Shown here: positions 25,764-33,753 of the stretch, piece after piece
Position numbering within the stretch: the first letter of the stretch is position 1
Layout of the letters: every line of letters begins with the position of its first letter
From: Brevibacterium sp. S111
GTDB lineage: Bacteria > Actinomycetota > Actinomycetes > Actinomycetales > Brevibacteriaceae
Length of the DNA stretch: 64,000 nt
Reading direction: 5' to 3'
Assembly: GCF_004745075.1 (NCBI RefSeq)
Contig: NZ_RHFH01000003.1
Span: 1-64,000 of the forward strand
Program-made: the position numbers and the translations under genes
Notes under the pieces: model-generated
What the model was told of the DNA's origin: nothing
What the model saw: only the letters and a program-made list of their open reading frames with translations
Database searches by the model: none

Positions 25764-26594
25764 TTATCCGGGGATGATTCCCTTGCCGTCGACCTGGGGA
25801 ATCGCAGCCAGCAGCTTCGTCGTGTACGGGTGCTGAGGGCTGTCCCAGATCTGATCGGTCGGGGCGACTTCGACGATGCGCCCGGCTTCCATGACGGCGA
25901 CGCGATCAGCGATGTCACGCACGACTGACAGATCATGACTGATGAAGATCATCGACGCCCCGGACTTGATCGCGAGATCGCGCATCATGCGTGCGATTCG
26001 GGCCTGCAGGAAGGCGTCGAGGGAAGCGATCGGTTCATCACCGACGAGCACCTTCGGCCCCGCCGCCAGAGCTCGGGCGATCGCGATGCGCTGCCGCTGC
26101 CCGCCGGAGAACGAATGGGAGTAGCGCTGTGCTGCGTCGGACGGAAGGTCGACCGCGTCGAGGAGTGATTCGACACTCCAGCGCCCGGAAGGGTCCAGAG
26201 CCAGCGCATCTTCGAGCTGATCGCGAATTCGCCGACGGGGATTGAGCGAGGCATAGGGATTCTGGAAGACCATCTGAATGCCCAACAGGCGCGTGTCGCG
26301 CTTCTTCAGCCCCAGTGCCCTCACAGGACTGCCGTCGAAGGAGATCTGTCCTCCGGCCGGCTTCTCCAATCCGCAGATGAGCTTCGCCAGAGTGGACTTG
26401 CCGCAGCCCGATTCCCCGACGAGCCCGAGGACTTCGGAGCGGCCCAGCTGCAGTGAGACACCGTCGACGGCGCGGAAGCGACCCCCGCCGTCGAGCTTGT
26501 ATTCGCACGATACGGAATCGAGTGCGAGCAGAGGTGTTTCAGCCGAACGGTGCTTCTCGTCCGCCTCGGTTGGGGTGTCATCGGTCGATGTCAT
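25764..26594 (-). CDS. Oligopeptide ABC transporter ATP-binding protein (DppF/OppF-like)
   Basis: A 276-residue ABC ATPase. Walker A is GESGCGKST (~60-68), the Q-loop is MVFQNPYASLNPR, the signature is FSGGQRQRIAIARAL, and Walker B is VLVGDEPIASLDA with HD in FISHDLSVV. The C-terminal block SPQHPYTTKLLAAIP is the oligopeptide-specific extension, though shorter than the full OppF iron-sulfur form. An Asp/Glu-rich leader precedes residue 25. Its ATG overlaps the upstream ATPase stop by four bases. It energises the permease pair at 27379-29435. Confidence 0.92.
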   Translation of the reverse strand: MTSTDDTPTEADEKHRSAETPLLALDSVSCEYKLDGGGRFRAVDGVSLQLGRSEVLGLVGESGCGKSTLAKLICGLEKPAGGQISFDGSPVRALGLKKRDTRLLGIQMVFQNPYASLNPRRRIRDQLEDALALDPSGRWSVESLLDAVDLPSDAAQRYSHSFSGGQRQRIAIARALAAGPKVLVGDEPIASLDAFLQARIARMMRDLAIKSGASMIFISHDLSVVRDIADRVAVMEAGRIVEVAPTDQIWDSPQHPYTTKLLAAIPQVDGKGIIPG

Positions 26595-27382
26595 CGGGCG
26601 ACCTCCGCTCCCGGCAGTGATTCGATGAGTGAACGAGTGTATTCGTGCTCAGGCGCGGTGATCACCGTTTCTCGGTCGCCGGTCTCGACGACGACGCCGT
26701 TCTGCATCACCACGATGGTGTCGGCCACCGACGACAGCACCCCGAAGTCGTGGGTGACGAGAAGCACCGCGAGGTCGAGATCGTCGCAGAGCTCCCTGAG
26801 CAGTCGGAGAATGCCGGCCTGCACCGTGACGTCGAGCGCTGTAGTCGGTTCGTCGGCGATGAGGACCTTCGGATCGCAGATGATTGCAGAGGCGAATGCG
26901 ATTCGCTGGAGTTGGCCGCCGGAGAACTGGTGGGGATACTTATGGATTGCCTCGTCCGGATGCGGAACTTTCGTCCGACCGAGGATATCGACGGCTTTCG
27001 CAAGGGCCTTCTTCTTCGGCATCTTCTGGTGATGTCGCAGATGATCGGTGATCTGATCGCCGACGGTGAGCATGGGGTGGAACGCTGAGGCGGGATCCTG
27101 AAACACCATGGACAGCTGCACCCCGCGGAGACGATTGTGCTGTTTCGCGGGCATACCGACGAGCTCAACACCGTCGAAGTCGATGCTTCCGCTCAGTTCG
27201 GCCCCGGCGGGGGAGAGGCCCATGATGGCCAACCCGGTCTGAGTCTTACCGGATCCCGAAGCTCCGGCGACGCCGGTGATGCGGCCTGCTTCAAGATCGA
27301 ATGAGACATCTTTGAGGATGTGTGCGGTCGTCTTGCCTGTGGTGACGGAAAGGTTGAGGCCGTTGATGCTGATCATGCTCAT
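26591..27382 (-). CDS. Oligopeptide ABC transporter ATP-binding protein (DppD/OppD-like)
   Basis: A 263-residue ABC ATPase. Walker A is GASGSGKTQ (~40-48), the Q-loop is MVFQDPASAFHP, the signature is FSGGQLQRIAFASAI, and Walker B is VLIADEPTTALD with the switch His in LVTHDFGVL. It lacks the long Cys-containing tail found in many OppD proteins. It overlaps its neighbours by four bases on both sides (ATGA), so the two ATPases and permease DppC are made in step. Partner nucleotide-binding domain to the 25764-26594 protein. Confidence 0.92.
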   Translation of the reverse strand: MSMISINGLNLSVTTGKTTAHILKDVSFDLEAGRITGVAGASGSGKTQTGLAIMGLSPAGAELSGSIDFDGVELVGMPAKQHNRLRGVQLSMVFQDPASAFHPMLTVGDQITDHLRHHQKMPKKKALAKAVDILGRTKVPHPDEAIHKYPHQFSGGQLQRIAFASAIICDPKVLIADEPTTALDVTVQAGILRLLRELCDDLDLAVLLVTHDFGVLSSVADTIVVMQNGVVVETGDRETVITAPEHEYTRSLIESLPGAEVAR

Positions 27383-28314
27383 GAGGTCGTCTCACCCACT
27401 TCCTGGGCAGTGTGCGGATCGAGGCTGTCACGCAGACTGTCTCCGATGAAATTGAAAGCCATGACGATAGTGAGAATGCACAGGCCGGGGAAGAACGCGA
27501 TCCACCACGCAGCGAACTGCGAAACGCCTTCACTGATCATGGCACCCCAGTCCGGTGTCGGTGGGACCGCACCCAGAGACAGGAACGACAGTCCAGCCAT
27601 GGTCAGGATGGCGGAACCGACATCGAGAGTGGCGAGGACGATCACCGGTGAGATGACGTTCGGAGCGATCTCACGCAGAAGGGACCTGCCTGCGCTGAAT
27701 CCGAGGAGACGTCCGGCGATGACATATTCGCTGCTGCGCGCCGTCATCACCAGGGATCGGGTGACGCGGGCGTAAGACGGCCACGAAACGAGCAGGATCG
27801 CGATGATCGCATTCTTCAGGCCGGGTCCGAGCGCGGCGGCGATGACCATGGCCAGGATGATTGTTGGGAAGGCGAAGACGAGGTCGGCGATGCGCATGAT
27901 GATCTCGTCGACGGCGCGGCCGAAGTAGCCGGCGATCGCACCGAGCACCGAGCCGAGGAGCGCAGAGCAGATGACGACGAACACAGCAGCAGGAAGAGTG
28001 GTCCTGGCGGCGACGACGATGCGTGAGAACACGTCGCGCCCGAGGGTGTCTGTGCCGAGGATGTTCTCAGCCCCCGGCCCAGTGAGCCGAGGGAAGTCCT
28101 GCGCCAGTGGATCGAACGGTGCGACAAGCGGTGCGAAGATCGCGAGGATCAGCCAGATGACGAGGATGGCAGCTCCGACGAAACCGAGCGGGGTGCGCAG
28201 CGATTTCGGGAACCGGAACTGCCAGCGTTTCACTACCGGGCCGAGGGGGTCCCCGGTGGCTGCCTCGGTGCGGGTCGATCCGGTGGCGGGGTGTTTGGGA
28301 GAACCGATACTCAT
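27379..28314 (-). CDS. Oligopeptide ABC transporter permease (DppC/OppC-like)
   Basis: A 311-residue permease with six hydrophobic segments and the BPD-transport inner-membrane motif around SEYVIAGRLLGFSAGRSLLREIAPN, the EAA-loop that docks to the ATPase. The N-terminal ~35 residues are polar, then comes the OppC-type first helix and the conserved periplasmic block PLAQDFPRLTGPGAENILGTDTLGRDVFSR. The frame stays open upstream, but ATG 28314 overlaps the DppB stop and begins the family-like N-terminus. It pairs with the 28311-29435 permease. Confidence 0.9.
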   Translation of the reverse strand: MSIGSPKHPATGSTRTEAATGDPLGPVVKRWQFRFPKSLRTPLGFVGAAILVIWLILAIFAPLVAPFDPLAQDFPRLTGPGAENILGTDTLGRDVFSRIVVAARTTLPAAVFVVICSALLGSVLGAIAGYFGRAVDEIIMRIADLVFAFPTIILAMVIAAALGPGLKNAIIAILLVSWPSYARVTRSLVMTARSSEYVIAGRLLGFSAGRSLLREIAPNVISPVIVLATLDVGSAILTMAGLSFLSLGAVPPTPDWGAMISEGVSQFAAWWIAFFPGLCILTIVMAFNFIGDSLRDSLDPHTAQEVGETTS

Positions 28315-29435
28315 CGCACCCTCACTCTCGGATCGACGAAGCCGTAGATCAGGTCGACGATGAAGTTGACGAGAATGTAGACGATGCCGATGACGAGGCC
28401 AACTCCCATGATGACGGGGAGATCGAGCGTCGTCGCTCCGCGATACGCATACTGGCCGAGTCCGTTCCAGGCGAAGACCGTTTCGGTGAGGACCGCACCG
28501 GAGAGCAGGGACCCGAACGCGAGTCCGACGACGGTGATGATCGGGACCAGCGCTCCGCGGAAGATGTACTTGAACACCACCGTGCGGGTTGGCAGCCCTT
28601 TGGCTTTCGCCGCGGTGACGTAGTCGAATCTGATGATGTCGAGGACGCTGGATCGACTGAATCGGGTGAGCAGTCCGATGGTGAAGAGTGCGAGCACGCA
28701 CGAAGGCAGAACGAGATGTCCGAGAGCGTTCGTGAAGGTCGCCATCTGTCCGGAGAACAGCGCATCCACGGTGTAGAGCCCAGTGGCCTTCGGCGGCGGA
28801 GTGATCCACGGGTCGAGTCGGCCGGCGCCGGGGACTACCCGGAGTTTGAAGAAGAACACGAAGTAGGCGACGGTCGCGATCCAGAAGGTCGGTGCCGAGA
28901 TGCCGATGAGGCTGAGTGTGCGAATTGCATGGTCGACGATCGTGTTCTGTCTGAGAGCGCTGAGGAGTCCGAGGAGCAGACCGACAACGACCGAGATGAG
29001 GATGGCGCCGATGCCGAGTTCGATAGAAGCAGGAAAGACCTGGCCGATCGACTCCAGCACGGGCGTGCGTGTCTGGTTGGACACTCCCAGATCACCGTGC
29101 AGAAGATTGCTCAGATACGTGAAGTACTGGACGATGAGCGGCTGGTCGAGTCCGAGCTTTTCCCGTGTCTGAGCGACGATCTCCGGGTCCGCCGCCGCTC
29201 GGTCGCCGAGGATCGCCGCGACCGGGTCGGTGGGGACGAGGTTGGTGAGCAGGAACGTCACCACGGTGACTCCCCAGATCAGGAGGATTGAGATTCCGAT
29301 CCGGATGAGGATGAAGCGCAGCAGAGGGTGGAGCTTGGGCGGTTCGATCCGCTGCGCCGCGTCGTTTTCAACAGGGCCGGGCGGAGCCGCATCGCGGGTG
29401 CCCTGTGGCACAGTGGAGGCTCCCGCCATCCTCAC
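28311..29435 (-). CDS. Oligopeptide ABC transporter permease (DppB/OppB-like)
   Basis: A 374-residue permease, longer than the usual ~315 because of a ~45-residue polar N-terminal extension (Pro/Glu/Ala-rich). It is followed by the OppB first helix and the characteristic block RAAADPEIVAQTREKLGLDQP. The EAA loop is FDYVTAAKAKGLPTRTVVFKYIFRGALVP. The GTG start overlaps the substrate-binding-protein stop; ATG 29429 two codons later is an alternative with equal support. Confidence 0.9.
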   Translation of the reverse strand: MRMAGASTVPQGTRDAAPPGPVENDAAQRIEPPKLHPLLRFILIRIGISILLIWGVTVVTFLLTNLVPTDPVAAILGDRAAADPEIVAQTREKLGLDQPLIVQYFTYLSNLLHGDLGVSNQTRTPVLESIGQVFPASIELGIGAILISVVVGLLLGLLSALRQNTIVDHAIRTLSLIGISAPTFWIATVAYFVFFFKLRVVPGAGRLDPWITPPPKATGLYTVDALFSGQMATFTNALGHLVLPSCVLALFTIGLLTRFSRSSVLDIIRFDYVTAAKAKGLPTRTVVFKYIFRGALVPIITVVGLAFGSLLSGAVLTETVFAWNGLGQYAYRGATTLDLPVIMGVGLVIGIVYILVNFIVDLIYGFVDPRVRVR

Positions 29436-31000
29436 TCGGCCTTCGCGAAGTCGAATGAGGTGTCAGCGTTGGAGACGAACTTCTGGATGCTCGACCCGAC
29501 GGCGACGGTGTCGACCGGCTGGACCAGAGGAATCCACACTCCGGTGTCGGTGGTCGCTTTGTACAGCTTCTTGTAGGCAGCGTCACGGTCACTGTCTTTG
29601 GCCTTCGACGCTTCTGCTGCAAGTTCTGCCAACTTGGGATCGGCGTCCTTTCCCCAGTTGACTCGTTCGGCGACGCTTCCGCCGGGGATGAAGACGTTGT
29701 AGTTCGTCGGGTCGGGAAAGTCGGCGCCCCAGGTGCCGATGCCCATGGGCTGTTTGGCCGAGCGGAACCCGTCGAGCTGAGTCGAACTCGGCGCAGGTTT
29801 GAGATCGAGGTTGATGTCGGCTTCCTTCAGCTGTGCCTGCAGGGTCTCCGCCAGCTGAGCCAGATCAACGCCGTTGACGGCCTGATCGCTCGGGTAGTGG
29901 AAGGGGATCTTCTCCCCGTCGTAACCGGCCTTCTTCAGAAGGGCCTTTGCCTTGGCGAGGTCACGTTCAGGAGCGTCGTCCTTCGATACTGCGCCGACGA
30001 ATTCGTTCGGCACGAGGCTGGCCATGCGCTGCGATCCCTCTCCCGCGAGATCGACGAGCTTGTCATAGTCGATCGCGGCCATCACAGCCTTGCGGAAGTT
30101 CGGATCGGCGGCGGGCCCGCCGAGCTTCTCATCGGTGTTGTTGAAGATGTAGAGGCTGCGTGTCGACGGCAGGCTCGAGATCTTTCCCATCGACTCGTCG
30201 ATCTGCTTCGCCTGATCCGCGTTGAGATCGTAGGCAACCTGAGCCTGACCGGACTGGATATCGGTCAGTTGGGTTTCGGCGGAGACGTTGCGCAGAACCA
30301 CCCGCTTGAATTTCGGCTTCGGGCCGCTGTAGTGCTCGTTCGCCGTCAGCACCACCTGGCTGTCGGCATCGTACTTCTCAACCTTGTACGGTCCCGACCC
30401 TTGGGAGTTCTCGTTGAGGAACTGTTCGGCACCGTCGTTCTCATCCGTCGTTCCCTCGTTGTCTTTGACGACCTTCGAATTCACGATGCCGATCGAAGCG
30501 TTCGGCAGGATGTAAGGCAAGGCCGGATTGGGATCCTTGCTGATCAGCTTCACAGTTTCGTCATCGACCTTCTTCACCTTCACTCCATCGAGGAAGAAGG
30601 AGGGGTTGCCCTTGATGCCCTGGAGCCGCTCGAAGGAGAAGACGATGTCATCGACCGTGACCGGATCACCATTGGAGAATTTCGCATCCTTGTCCTTGAG
30701 GGTGAGTGTCATCTCCTTGTCGTCATCGGACATCTCGAATGAGCAGAGACCGTCGGTCGGTTTGGTCAGGTCACCGTCTTCGAACTCGAGCGCCGTCTGG
30801 TAGACGGCATTGTCAATGGTGGAGCCGGTGAACTCGAACTGTCGATGAGGGTCGATCGTCTTGAGATTGAACGCTGTCTCCGCGACGATCGTGTCGCCGG
30901 CGCCCCCGGAGTCGTCAGAACCGCCGCTGCAGGCGGCAAGGCCCGCAGTCAGCGCGAGAGTCGAACAGATTGCCACGAAATTGCGGGTCAGACGCTTCAT
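29432..31000 (-). CDS. Peptide ABC transporter substrate-binding lipoprotein (SBP family 5)
   Basis: A 522-residue extracytoplasmic binding protein. The signal peptide MKRLTRNFVAICSTLALTAG ends in a lipobox LAAC (Cys ~24), so it is anchored in the membrane by a lipid. SBP_bac_5 features follow: DPHRQFEFTG, KFSNGDPVTVDDIVFSFER, GPYKVEKYD, VNWGKDADPKL. It captures peptides for the permease genes downstream. It is the promoter-proximal gene of the seven-gene operon and has an apparent -10/-35 and palindrome in front. With iadA at the far end, isoaspartyl dipeptides are a reasonable guess for the ligand. Confidence 0.93.
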   Translation of the reverse strand: MKRLTRNFVAICSTLALTAGLAACSGGSDDSGGAGDTIVAETAFNLKTIDPHRQFEFTGSTIDNAVYQTALEFEDGDLTKPTDGLCSFEMSDDDKEMTLTLKDKDAKFSNGDPVTVDDIVFSFERLQGIKGNPSFFLDGVKVKKVDDETVKLISKDPNPALPYILPNASIGIVNSKVVKDNEGTTDENDGAEQFLNENSQGSGPYKVEKYDADSQVVLTANEHYSGPKPKFKRVVLRNVSAETQLTDIQSGQAQVAYDLNADQAKQIDESMGKISSLPSTRSLYIFNNTDEKLGGPAADPNFRKAVMAAIDYDKLVDLAGEGSQRMASLVPNEFVGAVSKDDAPERDLAKAKALLKKAGYDGEKIPFHYPSDQAVNGVDLAQLAETLQAQLKEADINLDLKPAPSSTQLDGFRSAKQPMGIGTWGADFPDPTNYNVFIPGGSVAERVNWGKDADPKLAELAAEASKAKDSDRDAAYKKLYKATTDTGVWIPLVQPVDTVAVGSSIQKFVSNADTSFDFAKAE

Positions 31001-31032
31001 TGTGATCTCCCAAACGTTCAGTGTTGTAGGTC

Positions 31033-31084
31033 ACACTAGAGTTGAAACGCCGGTTGTGCAATTCAACTTGCCACAACATTGTGG
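31033..31084 (-). promoter_or_regulatory. Promoter and operator candidate of the peptide/iadA operon
   Basis: On the minus strand TTGCAC (31061-31056) and TAGTGT (31038-31033) are spaced 17 bases, 33 bases ahead of the first gene's ATG. Directly upstream of the -35 lies the 14-bp imperfect palindrome CCACAACATTGTGG (31071-31084), with six-base arms. This suits a dimeric regulator acting as repressor or activator. No regulator gene is adjacent. Confidence 0.5.
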
Positions 31085-31202
31085 GGTTTCTGCTGTGGGC
31101 TTCCGCCAACGTCGCACCGGGCGAAACGGAGTCATGTGCAATTGCCTCTTCCACCGCCGAATCCGCGCTTTCGCGGTCGGCCTGCGACCGTGTTCATGTC
31201 GA

Positions 31203-32673
31203 TCACCCACCGACCCGGTCCAACCCGAGGGGCGCATCGGTGTCGGCAAGCGTACGAGCGACCGCCTCGGCGTCCCAGTCGGTGCGGTCCCTGTCCGGGA
31301 TGGCTTCGGACAGGACGGTCTTCCAAGCGTTGTGCCATTGGGTGGGGAAGGCTCGTTTGAGCAGATCGAGCATGATCGGCACCGCCGTCGATGCTCCGGG
31401 GGACGCACCCAGCAGACCCGAGATCGACCCGTCGGCAGAGACGACGAGTTCCGTGCCCTGCTGGAGGATCCCGATCCGTGTGGGATCCGGTCTGACCAGC
31501 TGTGCTCTCTGCCCTGCGGGAATGAGCGTCCATTCGTTCTGACGCGCCTGGGGGAAATACCGTCGCAGCTGGGCGAACTTTCGGGTGGGACCGGCCGCCA
31601 GCTCCTTGACGAGGAAAGCGACGAGATCAAGATTCTGCACACCGGCCGCGGCGAGGACGTGCAGATTGTCCCACCGCAGTGTGGTGAAGAAATCGGTGAG
31701 TCGACCGTGCTTGAGCAGCTTCGTGCTGAAGGTCGCTTACGGGCCGAAGAGCAGATGCTCCCGCCCGTCGACGACTCGTCGATCGAGGTGCGGCACCGAC
31801 ATCGGCCTGACCGTAGACCTTCGCCTGGTGCCGGGCGACCACGGCCGGTGTCGAGCACCGGTAGAACGCGGCCCCGACCGGAAGGACGGCATAGCCGCGG
31901 ACTTCAGGAACCTTCGCCTTCTGCAGAAGTCGCAGGGCGAACCCGCCGGCTCCGACGAAGACGGTCTTCGCCCGCACCCGGAATCTCCCGGCCGGTGACG
32001 CACCGGTGATCTGCCAGCCAGTCCCGGTGCGGTTGAGCCCATTGACTTCGTGACCGGTGCGCACCTCACCGGAGGCCGATGCGATGATCCTCGTCAGTGC
32101 ACGAGTGAGTGCGCCGAAGTCGATATCCGTGCCTCGAGGATGGCGAGCGGCCGCCATCGGCTCACCGGTATCCGGTCGCCCGTCCATGGTCAGCGGCGCC
32201 CACTCGGCGATGACCTCGGGATCCTCGGTGTACTCCATGTCCGCAAACAGGGGGTCAGCGCGCAGGGTCGTCACCCGCGCACGCAGGTAGGCGACATCCT
32301 CGGCGCCGAAGACGAGATTCATATGCGTGGACGGATGGATGAACTCATTCGGCTCCAGCAGGCCCAGACGCACGAGATGCGCCCACCACTGCCGGCAGAG
32401 GTGGAACTGCTCGGCGATCGAGGCCGCCTTCGACCCGTCGTCGGGATCCGGCATGTAATTGAGTTCGCAGAAGCCCGAATGCCCGGTTCCGGCGTTGTTC
32501 CAGGGATCGCTGCTCTCTGCGGCGAGGTCCTCGGCGCGTTCGAGCATGAGAATGCGCCACTGTGGTTCGAGCAGAGCGAGCATCGAGCCCAGGGTCGCTG
32601 ACATGATGCCGCCGCCGATGAGCACGACGTCGGCGGCGGGAAGGGACGTGGAAGAGGCGGTGTGCGTTGTCAT
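31203..32673 (-). pseudogene. mqo: Malate:quinone oxidoreductase, inactivated by a frameshift and a nonsense codon
   Basis: MQO is a peripheral-membrane FAD enzyme (~490-500 residues) oxidising malate to oxaloacetate with quinone. The first 290 residues are intact, with the FAD motif VVLIGGGIMSATLG (16-29), NNAGTGHSGFCELNY and RGYAVLPVGAAFYRC. Near 31805 the frame shifts: VYGQ is followed in the original frame by noise, while the next frame continues the family as MSVPHLDRRVVDGREHLLFGP. That frame then meets a TAA at 31737-31739, exactly where a Tyr (TAC) of the motif GPYATFST is expected. After it the protein is recognisable again to the true end (NLDLVAFLVKEL ... GLDRVGG). Two independent lesions make a sequencing error less likely. 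The gene diverges from an intact LysR regulator. Confidence 0.88.
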
Positions 32674-32737
32674 GTTTTCACCATGCGCTTCCCGGAATCA
32701 TCCGTCCAATGAGCGGTTGGAATTATATGATCCGAAT
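32674..32737. promoter_or_regulatory. Divergent control region between mqo and the LysR-type regulator
   Basis: A 64-base A+T-richer gap (for example GGAATTATATGATCC) separates the two starts and must hold both promoters. LysR-type proteins usually bind such gaps at T-N11-A sites. I see no perfect palindrome, so no operator is marked. Confidence 0.4.
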
Positions 32738-33661
32738 ATGGAACAGTCATCTGAACCTCGCGGTGTCCCGCTGGCGGCGCTGCGGGAATTGGTCGCGTTG
32801 GCCGACGAGGACGGGCATCTGACCGACGCGGCCGCGTCGCTCGGCATCCCGCAGTCGACGATGAGCCGGCGCATCCACAGCCTCGAGTCCCGCCTCGGCG
32901 TGCCGTTGACCGTCCCGCGGGGCAGAGCCATCGGTCTCACCGACGCGGCCAGGGATCTTGTTGCGGCGGTGCGCACACCCCTGCGTGAGATCCACACGGC
33001 ACTGGCCGACACCGCCGAGGTGGCCGATCCCGAGCATGGGACGATCCGATTCGGGTTCCCGCTGACGATGGGCGCCGGTGAGGTCCCCGACCTGCTGGCC
33101 GCTTTCAACCGGGCCCATCCGGGCATCCGGCTCGACCTCAAACAGGCCCACGGAGCCGAACTCGTCGCCGATCTGCAACGCGGTGCCCTCGACCTGGCGA
33201 TCATCATCCCGGCCCCGCCGGAGGTTCCGCACGAGATCCTCGCCAGCCAATCGGTCGTCGCCGCCGTGCCTGCCGTCCATCCTCTGGCCGAGCGGAAGCA
33301 GACCACCGTGGCCGAGCTGGCGGGCGAGGAATTCATCTCCACTCCCGCGAGCTACAACCTGCGGACGCTGACCGACCGATGGTGTGCAGCCGCCGGTTTT
33401 GTCCCGCAGGTGAAGATCGAGGTCACGGAATTCTCGACGATCCGCGAATTCGTCGGCCGGGGGATGGGTGTGGCGCTCATTCCGCGCGCCGGACGTCCGG
33501 TGGACACCATCACCGAGGTGGAGCTGCGGGGGCCCGGCTACGTCCGGGAGATCGCCCTGTGCTCGGCGGTGCGCCGGCCCGGCCGCGTGGTGACCCGCCT
33601 GCGTGACTTCGTCCGTGAACAATCGGCCGGCTGGGCCCGACAGGGCGGGCCCGAAGGCTGA
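32738..33661 (+). CDS. LysR-type transcriptional regulator
   Basis: A 307-residue LTTR. The N-terminal winged helix-turn-helix spans ~10-70 (LTDAAASLGIPQSTMSRRIHSLESRLGVPLTVPRGR), followed by the linker helix and a two-lobed effector domain (EHGTIRFGFPLTMGAGEVPDLL; FVGRGMGVALIPR). It starts 64 bases from, and divergent to, mqo, the usual genetic arrangement for an LTTR and its target. Because the target is broken here, the regulator may now control only itself or distant genes. The C-terminus is Arg-rich and ends in a Gly-rich tail. Confidence 0.9.
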   Translation: MEQSSEPRGVPLAALRELVALADEDGHLTDAAASLGIPQSTMSRRIHSLESRLGVPLTVPRGRAIGLTDAARDLVAAVRTPLREIHTALADTAEVADPEHGTIRFGFPLTMGAGEVPDLLAAFNRAHPGIRLDLKQAHGAELVADLQRGALDLAIIIPAPPEVPHEILASQSVVAAVPAVHPLAERKQTTVAELAGEEFISTPASYNLRTLTDRWCAAAGFVPQVKIEVTEFSTIREFVGRGMGVALIPRAGRPVDTITEVELRGPGYVREIALCSAVRRPGRVVTRLRDFVREQSAGWARQGGPEG

Positions 33662-33710
33662 CCGACGACAGAGAAAGCCCAGGGGCTGACTGACGGCTGA
33701 GAACCTGCGC

Positions 33711-33732
33711 GCCGCCGATGCAGACCGGCGGC
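33711..33732. terminator. Weak hairpin between convergent lysR and permease genes
   Basis: GCCGCC (33711-33716) can pair with GGCGGC (33727-33732) over a ten-base loop, between the convergent ends at 33661 and 33754. The stem is only six pairs and no U-tract follows, so the call is tentative. Confidence 0.3.
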
Positions 33733-33753
33733 ACAGGGTGCGGTCGGGTCGGG

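Noticed and set aside
31203..31640. 145-codon frame considered as an independent gene
   Set aside because: Its sequence is the natural C-terminus of MQO, in the same order as the upstream piece, so it is part of the broken mqo.
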